From assembly GCF_002080455.1 (NCBI RefSeq), contig NZ_CP020555.1, positions 4,545,501 to 4,609,500 on the forward strand: a stretch of 64,000 nucleotides of DNA, in the 5' to 3' direction. Numbering within the stretch: the stretch's first letter is position 1; the number at the start of each line of letters is the position of its first letter. A program made the translations under genes and the position numbers. The notes under the pieces were generated by a model. That model had not been told where the DNA came from and searched no databases. It saw nothing but the letters and a program-made list of their open reading frames with translations. Shown piece after piece: positions 25,205-34,116 of this stretch. Source of the stretch: Streptomyces sp. Sge12 (GTDB taxonomy: Bacteria > Actinomycetota > Actinomycetes > Streptomycetales > Streptomycetaceae).

Positions 25205-27025
25205 TTAGTCCGTCCGCCAGTTGAGGCCGAGGGACTCGGCGAGTGCGCGGCTGCCCTCGTGGAGGCGGGCGATCCCCTTCGGGTCGGACCCCGCGAACTG
25301 CTCCAGCACGGCCGCCGCGCGGTCCTGCGGCGGGCTGCCGTCGTCGTCCGGCAGGTACCACTCGAAGAACAGCCGTGCCGGCCCGCCCTCCCGCGGGCCG
25401 CCGTCGCCGTCCGGAGGTACGAACGAGAACTGGATCAGCGTCCTCTGCGGATCGTGCCAGTCGGTGAGGGCCCAGCACCGCTCGATGTCCCACCGGCTCA
25501 GCAGGTCCGGCCGCTCCCACAGCCCGGTCGAGATCAGCCGTGCCGTACTGCGGGCGGGCCAGGACCAGGAGTGGTCCCTTTCGGCCCGTTCGACCTCGGC
25601 GTCGTAGGCGGCCGCGTCGAAGCGGTACGCGGGCGGCTGCGAGGCGGTCGCGCCGCGCCAGCCGTCCCACACCACCTCCGTGCCCTCCCGGCGGATCGTC
25701 ACGTACAGGGCGCCGCAGCAGCGCTCGGCACAGTAGGCCGAGGCGAGCCGTACCTCCCGCGGCCGCGGTCCCGCGCGCAGGCGGCCGTTGTCGAGCAGCA
25801 GCTCCGGCCGGACGCAGGGACCCACCTCGAACAGCGCGGGCAGCAGCGGCAGTCCGTCCACCAGGATCCGGGTCTCGACGGCGGACGTCGCCGCGTCGGT
25901 GTGGACGACGGCCACTTCCCAGTGGGGGAGCGGGCCCACCGCAGCCGTACGGGCGAAGGGCAGGCGCGCGTTGCGCCGGACCCAGTCCGCCCGGACCGCC
26001 TCGGCGCCCTCCCCGCCGTCCGCCCGCACCGCTGCCCACGGGAGCCCGGCCAGCAGCCGGTCCAACCCGTCGAGCAGGGCTTCCCGGCGGCCGGGGCCCC
26101 AGCCGAGGAGCGCGGCGGGACCGCTGTGGAGGTCGAGGGCGGTCGAGAGGAGCAGCGTGTGGTGGGCGAGGGTCGGGGGCAGCCGGTCCGCCGCCGCGAG
26201 CACCCTCTCGTACACGGCCGCGGCCGGCCCGTAGTCGAAGACGTCGGCCCGGTGGTCCAGCTGCCGGGACATCGAGTGCAGCAGCCGCAGCGCCACGGCG
26301 AGCAGCTCCGCGTCGTCCTCGGGGTGGGCGTGCAACAGGCCGTGGAGGTCGGCTGCCTCGGCGATCCGGCGGGCCGAGCTCGCGGGCGGCGGCTCCTGCT
26401 CCAGCGTGAGCAGGGCGGTCCGGACCGCCCCGGCGTCGCCCGTGGCCGCTGCCGCGCGCAGGGGTTCCAAGGGTTCGCAGGAGGTCCGGCCGCTGAGGAC
26501 CAGCAGGGCGGCGGCCTGCCGGTCGAGCCGGTCGAGCGCCGAGGCCGCGGGGGAGCCGAGGCCCCGCAGCATGCCGAGGGCCTTCAGGTAGGGCACGTCC
26601 TCGGCCTCGCCCAGACGGATCAGCAGGGCCATGCCGACGCCGACGGCGGCGGCGGTGGTGCCGGTGCGGAGCAGCTGCCGGGCGGTCCGCCGGGCCGCGT
26701 CCTCGTCCGGCGGGAAGAGCCGTGCGGCGTGCCCGTGCAGGATGCGGTGGGGCATCAGCAGGTCGGCGGCCCGGCGGTGGACGGCTTCGGCGGCGCGTAC
26801 GGGATCGGGGTCGGCCAGCAGCGGCAACAGCGCGGCCGCCACGACCGGGTGGGTTATTTTCCAGGTCAGGCCCTTGCCGGAAGGCTCCGGCGGGGATCCG
26901 TCGGGCAAGGGATAACCCTCGCTCGGGACCTGGCCGTCCGGCTCGATGCCGTGCCGGAAGAGGGCGTAGTCGTAGAGGGGGGTCGTCCGGGGGGCGAGCG
27001 GCTCGCGCTCGTCGCGGGCGCTCAC
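25205..27025 (-). CDS. Hypothetical protein of 606 residues
   Basis: A soluble protein I do not recognise. Residues 1-40 contain PLYDYALFRHGIEPDG. Residues 50-340 are rich in Ala, Leu, Arg and His in a helical-repeat-like pattern. Residues 345-600 are a mixed domain with many Trp (HWEVAVVHTD, VVWDGWRG, DHSWSWPARS, WDIERCWALTDWHDPQ) and a Cys cluster AYCAERCCGALYV that might bind metal. There is no signal peptide. It starts at a GTG (27025). It precedes no related gene, and the AlkC-like gene upstream is 54 bases away on the same strand, so co-transcription is possible. Confidence 0.7.
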   Translation of the reverse strand: MSARDEREPLAPRTTPLYDYALFRHGIEPDGQVPSEGYPLPDGSPPEPSGKGLTWKITHPVVAAALLPLLADPDPVRAAEAVHRRAADLLMPHRILHGHAARLFPPDEDAARRTARQLLRTGTTAAAVGVGMALLIRLGEAEDVPYLKALGMLRGLGSPAASALDRLDRQAAALLVLSGRTSCEPLEPLRAAAATGDAGAVRTALLTLEQEPPPASSARRIAEAADLHGLLHAHPEDDAELLAVALRLLHSMSRQLDHRADVFDYGPAAAVYERVLAAADRLPPTLAHHTLLLSTALDLHSGPAALLGWGPGRREALLDGLDRLLAGLPWAAVRADGGEGAEAVRADWVRRNARLPFARTAAVGPLPHWEVAVVHTDAATSAVETRILVDGLPLLPALFEVGPCVRPELLLDNGRLRAGPRPREVRLASAYCAERCCGALYVTIRREGTEVVWDGWRGATASQPPAYRFDAAAYDAEVERAERDHSWSWPARSTARLISTGLWERPDLLSRWDIERCWALTDWHDPQRTLIQFSFVPPDGDGGPREGGPARLFFEWYLPDDDGSPPQDRAAAVLEQFAGSDPKGIARLHEGSRALAESLGLNWRTD

Positions 27026-27079
27026 CGGGCGGGGTGGGACTCGATTCCACAGTTCATGGGGGGAGGGTGCCAGGCGGGC

Positions 27080-28168
27080 TCAGGACGCGTCCAGCGAAAA
27101 AGCGGTCTCGCCGCGGACCCGCCCGTTGATCTGGAGCTGCACCAGGTGCTCGCCGGAGTGGTAGCGGCGGGTGGTGATCGGCTTGAAGGAGTGGCGCTTG
27201 GTGCCGGTGAGGGTTGCGCCGGGGGCCAGCGCGCGGGTGACGAGCTTGAACACCTTCGGGGTGCGGGTGCCGCCCGCCTTCACGTGGTGGACGACGTAGT
27301 CGACGACCAGCTCCGCCGGCAGCGGCCCGGTGTTGGTGACCGCCCAGTCGAAGACGAGGTACTCGCCGACGGCGACCTCCGGAGTGGCCACGACCGGGCC
27401 GCTCACGCTGACCGGCACGTCGGGGGAGTGCCCGAGCAGGGTCAGCGCCTCGGGCCGGCCGGCCTTGATCAGGGTGCGCAGGCCGTGCCGCACGACGCGG
27501 TCCGTCGTCGCCTCGGGCGCGGCCAGCCAGCGGGCCGCGGTCTCGACGGCGAGGTCGGGGTGGTCGCGGCTGATGTCGTTGAGGTGGTTGGAGACGGACC
27601 GGCGGACGTAGTCGGACCGGTCGCGGTAGAGCGCGTCCAGCACGGGCAGGGCGGGCCGCGGGTCGGCGACGAAGGCGGGCAGCTGCGCGGCCCACGGCAG
27701 CCGGGGCCGGGTGCCCTCGCTGGCGAGGCGGCGCACGTGCGGGTCGGGGTCGGTGGTCCACTTCTGTACGACGGCCAGGGCGCGGGCCGGGTCGGCGCGC
27801 AGGAAGGGCCGTACGGCGGCCTCGGCGGTCAGCCGGGAGGTGAGGTCGTGCAGCAGGTCCAGACCGGGCTCGAACACCTCCAGCCCGCGGACGGCGACGG
27901 CCTCGTTGACGGGGAAGGTCATCCACCCCTCGAAGCCGCGCCCGGCGAGGGCGGTCCGTACGACGGCCTCGAAGGCGTGCCATTCGGCGGGGAGGTCGTC
28001 GAGCACGGCGTCGCGGACGGCGGTGACGCGCTCGCTGTAGCTCAGTCCGTCGAGGGCGTCGGCGCGGGCGCGCAGCGCGGGCGAGGACCGGCGGCCGCCC
28101 GCACGGGCGAGCAATCGGGCGAGGGTGGTGACGGTTTCCGCGCTGAGGAGCTCATCGGCCGTGGGCAT
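27080..28168 (-). CDS. AlkC-like DNA alkylation repair protein
   Basis: A 362-residue protein made of HEAT-like helical repeats up to about residue 240, containing FEPGLDLLHDLTSRLTAEAAVRPFL, KWTTDPDPHVRRLASEGTRPRLPWA and YVRRSVSNHLNDISRDHPDL. These are typical of the AlkC branch of the AlkC/AlkD alkylpurine glycosylases. The last 100 residues (VAVGEYLVFDWAVTNTG and following) form an Ig-like domain, seen in some AlkC proteins. It would excise alkylated purines in the cytoplasm. The start is ATG. Confidence 0.82.
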   Translation of the reverse strand: MPTADELLSAETVTTLARLLARAGGRRSSPALRARADALDGLSYSERVTAVRDAVLDDLPAEWHAFEAVVRTALAGRGFEGWMTFPVNEAVAVRGLEVFEPGLDLLHDLTSRLTAEAAVRPFLRADPARALAVVQKWTTDPDPHVRRLASEGTRPRLPWAAQLPAFVADPRPALPVLDALYRDRSDYVRRSVSNHLNDISRDHPDLAVETAARWLAAPEATTDRVVRHGLRTLIKAGRPEALTLLGHSPDVPVSVSGPVVATPEVAVGEYLVFDWAVTNTGPLPAELVVDYVVHHVKAGGTRTPKVFKLVTRALAPGATLTGTKRHSFKPITTRRYHSGEHLVQLQINGRVRGETAFSLDAS

Positions 28169-28247
28169 GGGCCCAGTCTCGTATATGAGGCTTCGGTTCC
28201 GGTCCCGGCCCGTAACCGGCCCGCTGACCGGGACGGCGGCCCGTCCG

Positions 28248-28278
28248 GGTGGCCGGTTCCGTCACCGAACCGGCCACC
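28248..28278 (-). terminator. Terminator after lipoprotein gene
   Basis: Perfect 12-bp arms GGTGGCCGGTTC (28248-28259) and GAACCGGCCACC (28267-28278) with a 7-nt loop, 26 bases past the lipoprotein stop and upstream of the alkC-like start. Confidence 0.7.
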
Positions 28279-28303
28279 GGGGCGGCGGCCCGTCCGGTGC
28301 CGC

Positions 28304-29008
28304 TCAGTCCTTGTAGTAGTCCGTGAGGACACAGCCCTTCACCAGGGCCGGCTCCTTGCGGTAGCCGCTCGGCGGGTCGAAGTCGGGGTGGCAGTTGAGC
28401 ATGAGCAGTCCGGCCGGCGGCTGGAGCAGGGCGCTCATGGCGTCCGAGCTCTCGGACCCCATGGCGAAGTCCTGCCCGACGACGATGCCGCTGTTGGGGT
28501 TCCCGCTGCCCTTCTTCGCGTCGACCTCGGCCTTGAAGGCCGCCTGGAAGGCCTTCGGATCCTTGATCAGGACGATGGTGGTGATGCCCCGACGGCCGCA
28601 GTAGCCGGTCTCGGTGATCGAGAAGGCCGGGCCGAAGCCGGTGTCCGGGCCCTCGCTCGGCTTGCCGCCGGACGGGGTGCGGCTGACCGGGTCGCACGGG
28701 GTGAAGCCGTTGATGAAGCGGGCGGCGGCGGCCATGGTGCCCGCCTTGGGCAGTTGCTGGAAGGCCGTCCCGTTCTTGGGCGCGTTCCCGTTGACCCCGC
28801 CGTTCTTGGTGGGGTTGTCCAGCGTGCCCTCGTTGGGGCCGCCGTCGGTGTCGGCGCTCGTGCCGCCGTCCGCGCCGGCGCCCGCGCCCGTGCTGGCGCC
28901 GATGCCGACGACGGGCGCCGCGCCGTCCTCCGCGCCGCAGGCGGTGAGCGCGAGCAGGGCGGCGGCGACGGCCGTGGCCGATGTGATGCGTGAGGTGGTG
29001 GTGCGCAT
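28304..29008 (-). CDS. Lipoprotein, unknown function
   Basis: A 234-residue lipoprotein: signal MRTTTSRITSATAVAAALLA with lipobox LTAC. A long Gly/Ala/Thr/Asn-rich linker runs to about residue 85. The folded domain has FINGFTPCDPVSRTP, a Cys in ETGYCGRRG, and C-terminal LNCHPDFDPPSGYRKEP and VKGCVLTDYY, so four Cys could form two disulfides. It resembles the size and layout of DUF3558-type actinobacterial lipoproteins, but I cannot confirm membership. Confidence 0.75.
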   Translation of the reverse strand: MRTTTSRITSATAVAAALLALTACGAEDGAAPVVGIGASTGAGAGADGGTSADTDGGPNEGTLDNPTKNGGVNGNAPKNGTAFQQLPKAGTMAAAARFINGFTPCDPVSRTPSGGKPSEGPDTGFGPAFSITETGYCGRRGITTIVLIKDPKAFQAAFKAEVDAKKGSGNPNSGIVVGQDFAMGSESSDAMSALLQPPAGLLMLNCHPDFDPPSGYRKEPALVKGCVLTDYYKD

Positions 29009-29397
29009 GGGCGTTCTCGTCCCCCGTGTGAATGACCTTGAACGGCGGCGACTCTAGGCCGGTGATCATGTCCACAGCAAACCCGGCCCGGCCCCGCCCG
29101 GCCCTGACCGGAGCCGCCCGGACTCCGGTCGACACCCCGCCCGCGCCCCGGTTACCGCTGGTCACCGCAAAGTCACGAGGGAAACTTTGAAAACGCCCAT
29201 ATCGGACATGGCTGCGGTTTCCGCATGCCGAAAGGCTCTCGGTCGAGCCTGCCGAAGCGTGGGCGCGCTCCAATGTGAACCTTGCATTAAGTGCTCATGA
29301 ACGGCCTCGGTCTCAGGATTCCAAGGCATTCGCGGGCCTTCGCTTCCGGACTTCGATCCTCCAGATGTGGAAAACGCACCATCTAACGTCCTGACCC
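29009..29397. other. 389-bp divergent intergenic region
   Basis: This gap separates the lipoprotein and APC permease starts. Bases 29165-29390 are clearly less GC-rich than the genes, with stretches such as GGAAACTTTGAAAACG and TTGCATTAAGTGC, suggesting promoter DNA. I see no coding frame with Streptomyces codon bias and no convincing operator. Confidence 0.5.
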
Positions 29398-30957
29398 ATG
29401 ACTCAGCTGGACGTTCGGCCTCAGGCCGGAGACACGGTAAGCGGCGTCGCCGAGGGCGACGTTCGCGGCAAGGGCCTCGGCAAGGGGTCCGTCGGACTGG
29501 TCGGAAGCGCCGTCATCGGCATCTCCACCGTCGCCCCCGTCTACTGCCTGACCTCGACCCTCGGCTCCACCGCCGGTGAGGTCGGCATGCAGATGCCCGC
29601 GATCTTCCTCGCCGGCTTCCTCCCGATGCTCCTGGTCGCCTTCGCCTACCGCGAGCTCAACAAGGCCATGCCGGACTGCGGCACCTCCTTCACCTGGACC
29701 GTCAAGGCCTTCGGCCCGCGGATCGGCTGGATGTGCGGCTGGGGCCTGGTGATCGCCACGATCATCGTGCTCTCCAACCTCGCCGGCGTCGCCACCTCGT
29801 ACTTCTGGCTGCTGGCCGGCGAGATCACGAACAACCCGTCGATCGCCGCCCTGGACGACAACAAGCTCGTCCACATCACCACCTGCCTCACCCTGATCGC
29901 CGTCGCGACCGCCATCAGCTACCGCGGCATGACCGCCACCAAGGGCGTCCAGTACGCCCTGGTCGGCCTCCAGCTCGTCGTGCTCGCCATCTTCGTCGCC
30001 ATGGCCTTCCAGAAGGCCTCCGCCGGCACCTTCGACACCGGCCTGGACTTCTCCTGGTCCTGGATGAACCCCTTCGCAGTCGAGTCCATGGCGGCCTTCA
30101 CCGCCGGACTCTCGCTCTCGATCTTCATGTACTGGGGCTGGGACGCGTGCCTGGCCACCAACGAGGAGACCACCGGCTCCACGAAGACCCCGGGCCGCGC
30201 CTCGCTCATCGCGATGATCGTCCTGGTCGGCTCCTACCTGGCCACCGGCGTCGCCGCCCAGATGGCCGTCGGCTCCGGCGGCGAAGGCCTGGGCCTCGCC
30301 AACGAGGAGACCTCCGACAACGTCTTCGCGGCCCTCGCCGGCCCGGTCATGGGCCCGGTCCTCGGCATCCTGCTCTTCGTGGCCGTCCTGGCCTCCGCCG
30401 CGGCCTCCCTGCAGACCACCTTCATCCCGGTGGCCCGCACGGTCCTCGCCATGTCGACGTACGAGGCCCTGCCGCCCTCCTACGCCAAGGTCCACCCCCG
30501 CTTCAAGACCCCGGGCCGCGCCACCGTCATGGCGGGCGCCGCGACCGGCGTCTTCTACACGGTGATGACCCTGGTCAGCGAGAACGTCCTGACCGACACG
30601 ATCTTCGCGCTCGGCCTGATGATCTGCTTCTACTACTCGCTGACCGCCTTCGCCTGCGCCTGGTACTTCCGCGGCGAACTGCGCCGCTCCTCGCGCGACC
30701 TCTTCTTCAAGGGCGTCTTCCCGGTCCTGGGCGGACTGCTGCTGGCCTCGGTCTTCTTCAAGACCCTCTACGACATGCTGGACCCGGCCTACGGCTCCGG
30801 CTCCACCGTCCTCGGCGTCGGCAGCGTCTTCATCATCGGCGTCGGCCTGCTGGCCCTCGGCCTGGTGATCATGTTCGTCACCGAGCGCCGCAGCCCCGCC
30901 TTCTTCCGCGGCCAGGTCCTGACGAAGTCCACCCCGGCCCTGGTGGTCGAGGACTGA
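29398..30957 (+). CDS. APC-family amino acid permease
   Basis: A 519-residue membrane protein with about 12 hydrophobic helices. The start region GSVGLVGSAVIGISTVAPVYCLTSTLG and helix six SLSIFMYWGWDACLATNEET are typical of the amino acid-polyamine-organocation superfamily; PDCGTSFTW resembles helix three. A helix-8-like SLQTTFIPVARTVLAMSTYEALPPSYAKVHPRF follows. It probably imports an amino acid or amine by cation coupling. It is a single gene with its own terminator. Confidence 0.92.
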   Translation: MTQLDVRPQAGDTVSGVAEGDVRGKGLGKGSVGLVGSAVIGISTVAPVYCLTSTLGSTAGEVGMQMPAIFLAGFLPMLLVAFAYRELNKAMPDCGTSFTWTVKAFGPRIGWMCGWGLVIATIIVLSNLAGVATSYFWLLAGEITNNPSIAALDDNKLVHITTCLTLIAVATAISYRGMTATKGVQYALVGLQLVVLAIFVAMAFQKASAGTFDTGLDFSWSWMNPFAVESMAAFTAGLSLSIFMYWGWDACLATNEETTGSTKTPGRASLIAMIVLVGSYLATGVAAQMAVGSGGEGLGLANEETSDNVFAALAGPVMGPVLGILLFVAVLASAAASLQTTFIPVARTVLAMSTYEALPPSYAKVHPRFKTPGRATVMAGAATGVFYTVMTLVSENVLTDTIFALGLMICFYYSLTAFACAWYFRGELRRSSRDLFFKGVFPVLGGLLLASVFFKTLYDMLDPAYGSGSTVLGVGSVFIIGVGLLALGLVIMFVTERRSPAFFRGQVLTKSTPALVVED

Positions 30958-30993
30958 CCCGTCCCCTGCGCCCCACCCGCTGAGTCATGCCCA

Positions 30994-31026
30994 CGGCCCC
31001 GGATCGATTCCCCCGATCCGGGGCCG
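30994..31026 (+). terminator. Terminator after APC permease
   Basis: Perfect 13-bp arms CGGCCCCGGATCG (30994-31006) and CGATCCGGGGCCG (31014-31026), 7-nt loop, 36 bases past the stop codon. Confidence 0.85.
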
Positions 31027-31105
31027 CGGGCGTTGCGGGCCGATTCCCGGCACCGAGTCGGGCGCGGGCGGTGACCCGGGGTGCGGCGGGGTCGTTGGAC
31101 GGTGC

Positions 31106-31393
31106 ATGAACGCCTTGAAGCGCACCCTCGCCGCCCTGGTCGTCTCCGGTGGAGCCCTCGCACTCGCCCCCGTCGCCGCGCACGCCGACGAGCCGGCCGT
31201 CCAGGGGCCCCCGATCGTCGAGCGCGTCGGCGACATCGTCGACCACCCGGGCCAGGCCGTGCAGGACACCAAGACCGCCGTCGGCGTGACCGCCTCGGCG
31301 GCCGGATCCGCCACCCGGGCCACCGACTCCTCCCTCAAGGGCACCGGCGCGGCCCTGGGCGCCGGCCTCCCCGACACCCCGAAGGTCAAGTGA
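31106..31393 (+). CDS. Small secreted protein, 95 residues
   Basis: Signal peptide MNALKRTLAALVVSGGALAL ending at AHA-DE, followed by a short mature part rich in Ala, Val, Thr and Asp with no Cys (PPIVERVGDIVDHPGQAVQD). There is no known domain. The frame has strong GC3 bias, but no obvious strong ribosome site is seen. It is co-directional with the DUF4239 gene 73 bases downstream. Confidence 0.65.
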   Translation: MNALKRTLAALVVSGGALALAPVAAHADEPAVQGPPIVERVGDIVDHPGQAVQDTKTAVGVTASAAGSATRATDSSLKGTGAALGAGLPDTPKVK

Positions 31394-31466
31394 CCCGGCC
31401 CGGCCGGTACGGGTGAGCGACCCGCACCGGCCGGGCTGTCGGGCGGCGGCGCTCGTTGAGCAGGGC

Positions 31467-32261
31467 ATGATCCTCTGGCTGCTCAACCACCTCAGCACCT
31501 TCGTCATCGCCGTCTTCCTGGTCGGCGGCCTCACCGGCCTCTCCGTGGCCGGGAGCGTGGCCGCCCGCCGCCGCTTCCCGCACCTGGCCGACGGCGATCA
31601 CAACGAGATGGTCGGGGTCGCGCTCGGCATGTTCGGCGCGATCTACGGCATCATCCTCGCCTTCGTCGTCGTCACCCTGTGGACGCAGCTGGAGAACACC
31701 CAGAACATCGTCGCCACCGAGGCCACCGACCTGGCCCTCGTCGTCCGCAGCGCCGACGCCTTCCCGCCGGCCGACCGCGACCGGGTGCAGCGGGCCGTCG
31801 GCGCGTACGCGCACGCCGTCGTCGAGGTGCAGTGGCCGCTGATGCGCGAGGGACGGCCGAGCTACGACGCCACCGGCCCGCAGACCCACGCCCTGTACCA
31901 GGCGCTCCAGGCCTACGAGCCGCAGGGCGCCCGCGCCGAGACCTTCTACGCCGAGGCGGTCACCCGCCTCAACGACGTCGCCGCGCAGCGCCGGGCCCGC
32001 ATCACGATGGCCCAGACCTCGCTGCCGATCCTGCTCCAGGTGCTGGTGTACGGGGGCGCGCTCGTGATCGTCCCGCTCACCTTCCTGTTCGGGCTGCGCA
32101 GCCTGAAGATGCAGCTGCTCTTCGTATCGGCGGTGGCCGGGCTGATCGGCTTCAGCCTGCTCCTGGTGGTTGCGCTGGACCGGCCCTTCGCGGGGGACCT
32201 GAGCGTGACCCCGGCGCCGTACAAGGAAGCGGCCCTGGCGCAGTTCTGGGCCGCCGGCTGA
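31467..32261 (+). CDS. DUF4239-like membrane protein
   Basis: A 264-residue protein with two N-terminal helices (WLLNHLSTFVIAVFLVGGLTG and GMFGAIYGIILAFVVVTLW). A soluble middle of about 120 residues follows, then two C-terminal helices. GDHNEMVGVALGMFGAIYGIILAF and QNTQNIVATEATDL-like residues match the DUF4239/bestrophin-like family. The ATG at 31467 is preferred over an upstream in-frame ATG because the upstream residues are not membrane-like. Ion-channel activity is a guess from distant bestrophin resemblance. Confidence 0.78.
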   Translation: MILWLLNHLSTFVIAVFLVGGLTGLSVAGSVAARRRFPHLADGDHNEMVGVALGMFGAIYGIILAFVVVTLWTQLENTQNIVATEATDLALVVRSADAFPPADRDRVQRAVGAYAHAVVEVQWPLMREGRPSYDATGPQTHALYQALQAYEPQGARAETFYAEAVTRLNDVAAQRRARITMAQTSLPILLQVLVYGGALVIVPLTFLFGLRSLKMQLLFVSAVAGLIGFSLLLVVALDRPFAGDLSVTPAPYKEAALAQFWAAG

Positions 32262-32382
32262 CGACCCGCCGACGACGTCCGGGCTGTCAAGCCCCGAACT
32301 TCAGCGACGTGACGCGATCCGCTCCCTCCGGCTGACTGGAAGTACGGATTCCCGCCTTCCGCTCTCCCCGAGGAGCCATCCC

Positions 32383-32652
32383 ATGGACCGCACCGCCACC
32401 GCCACCGCCACCGCCGCCGCCACCACCGGCCCCGCCGTCGGCACGCGTACCCGTACCTGGCGTCTCGTCCTGGTGATCGCCTCGGCCGCGCTGTTCGTGG
32501 GAGCCGCCGCCACCCTGACCCACGGCGCCCGCACCGCCCCCGCGAAGCCGCACACCACCCACGCCACCACGGCCCCGGCGCACGCCGACGACGGGGGCTC
32601 CGGCCACCGCCTCCTGTCGGTGCTCAAGCACCTGTGGGCGACCGGCGGCTAG
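32383..32652 (+). CDS. Small single-pass membrane protein
   Basis: An 89-residue protein with good ribosome site CGAGGAG. A Thr/Ala-rich N-terminus, one helix (WRLVLVIASAALFVGAAAT), and a His/Thr/Pro-rich outer part (KPHTTHATTAPAHADDGG) ending SVLKHLWATGG. I do not recognise it. Confidence 0.55.
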   Translation: MDRTATATATAAATTGPAVGTRTRTWRLVLVIASAALFVGAAATLTHGARTAPAKPHTTHATTAPAHADDGGSGHRLLSVLKHLWATGG

Positions 32653-33025
32653 CCGGGCGGTGTCCTGCCCACGCAGCACTCGTCCCCGTACGGGTCGGAA
32701 CACGCGCGAGGAGGACATGGCCGGTATTGGCCGGGTCGATCCGATGTCCGGATTCCGCTTCGCCCGAGGGTCCGTGTCCCGGCCGGGCGGTACGGGGGGT
32801 CGTCCACGGTTCCCCCGCATTCAGGCCCTGGACGAGTATCGGCCAAATAGGGGCTGACCTGGGGAAATGCGTTTCGCGGGGCGCAGGATCCCTGCCTAGG
32901 ATCGACTGTGCTGAACGGCTCCGGACCGTCGGCCCATGTTGCTTGCACGGGGGGAGCGGCAGGGCTGTGCGGGTTCCGCGGGCCGTTCAGCTCTTGTTCC
33001 GCAAGTACATGGGGGAAACACAGTC
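32653..33025. other. 373-bp intergenic region, no gene seen
   Basis: Between the small membrane protein and the secreted protein. No frame has both a ribosome site and a plausible product. The last 60 bases hold a purine-rich GGGGGAAACAC before the next ATG. The stretch near 32840-32860 (TATCGGCCAAATAGGGG) is AT-richer and may contain the promoter. Confidence 0.4.
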
Positions 33026-33556
33026 ATGCACAAGAACCTGCTGCGGGCATCCGCCGTCGGCGCGGCCTCCATCGCCTTCTGCGCGCTCATCTCGGTCTCG
33101 CAGTCCGCCACCGCGGCCCAGACCTGCTCCGGCGCCACATCCAACGGCCGGATCCAGTCGATGCCCGGGGCGATTCCGGAGGCGCAGCTGAACGCGCCGG
33201 TCTGCGTCGAGTCCCTCCCGGAGGGCAAGGTCCGCGGGAAGGCGACCGTCAACTGGGCGTTCATCAACGACGGTCAGTCCGACCTCACCAGCAAGCGCTT
33301 CACCTCGTTCAAGGTGACCACCCGGCTGGAGAGCCGGGCGCCGGGCGGCGCGGATGCCGTCGTCAACAGCAAGACGTGTGACCTCACGGCCACGATCAAC
33401 GCGAACGCCGAGGGCAGTCTCACCTGCCTGACCCCTGCGGCCATCCTTGACCCGAGCAAGCAGTGGTCCGGCGACGCGACGGTCGTCTACGACATCGAGG
33501 GCGACGCCAAGGGGGCCATCACCTGGCAGCTCACCGGCTCGCCCCTGATGAGCTAG
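33026..33556 (+). CDS. Secreted protein, 176 residues, unknown
   Basis: ATG at 33026 with GGGGGA upstream. Signal peptide NLLRASAVGAASIAFCALIS cut near ATA-AQ. The mature part has four Cys (TCSGATSNG, PVCVES, KTCDLTA, SLTCLTP) in positions suggesting two disulfides, and a beta-rich pattern (GKATVNWAFINDG, TSFKVTTRLES). It has no recognisable domain. It converges on the small secreted protein with a shared terminator. Confidence 0.75.
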   Translation: MHKNLLRASAVGAASIAFCALISVSQSATAAQTCSGATSNGRIQSMPGAIPEAQLNAPVCVESLPEGKVRGKATVNWAFINDGQSDLTSKRFTSFKVTTRLESRAPGGADAVVNSKTCDLTATINANAEGSLTCLTPAAILDPSKQWSGDATVVYDIEGDAKGAITWQLTGSPLMS

Positions 33557-33567
33557 ACGGCCGAGCC

Positions 33568-33601
33568 GCCGGCCGGGGCCCGTGTGCGGGCCCCGGCCGG
33601 C
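33568..33601. terminator. Bidirectional terminator
   Basis: Perfect 15-bp arms GCCGGCCGGGGCCCG (33568-33582) and CGGGCCCCGGCCGGC (33587-33601) with loop TGTG, between two convergent genes. Confidence 0.88.
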
Positions 33602-33613
33602 GAGCGCCGGTCG

Positions 33614-33856
33614 TCAGGCGCCCAGGTGGTGGTACTCCGCCCACTCCTTCTCGCCCTCGGCCGAGCAGTTCGAGCCGTACAGGGGGCCGATCTTGGCCGG
33701 AACGCCGGCGAAGGACGAGCAGTTCGACGCGAAGGCCTTGTGGCCGCCGGAGAAGTATTCGATGTCGACACCGTCGTTGGCCAGGGCCGCGCCGGCGCCG
33801 CCCAGCAGGATGCCGGCAGCCAGGACAGACGCCGTCAGGGCAGAGCGAATACGCAT
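33614..33856 (-). CDS. Small secreted protein with two Cys
   Basis: 80 residues: signal MRIRSALTASVLAAGILLGG cut at ALA-ND, then a mature part of about 53 residues with two Cys (SNCSSFAG and GSNCSAEG) and aromatic residues (VDIEYFSGGHKAF, EWAEYHHLGA). One disulfide is likely. The ribosome site AGGAGAG is strong. Function unknown; a surface or morphogenetic peptide is possible. Confidence 0.75.
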   Translation of the reverse strand: MRIRSALTASVLAAGILLGGAGAALANDGVDIEYFSGGHKAFASNCSSFAGVPAKIGPLYGSNCSAEGEKEWAEYHHLGA

Positions 33857-34116
33857 GACACTCTCCTAAGTCTCGATCAACGCGCCGGACAGACGGCACG
33901 CGACCGGCTCAACATCACGGAGAGTTCACGGGAAACGGTGCTTCACCCCAATGGCGGTCACACTCCGTAACCCGGGCGTGGCGCGCCAGAAGCCTGCGGA
34001 AGCCCGGCCGCCCCCCCGGCCCGTGACCCGACGGCCGGCTCGCGGCCGCCGGCACCCGATGGGCCGGTCCCCCCGATGTGCCGCGTGTAACCGGCAGATA
34101 AGCTCCGCCTGCCCGC

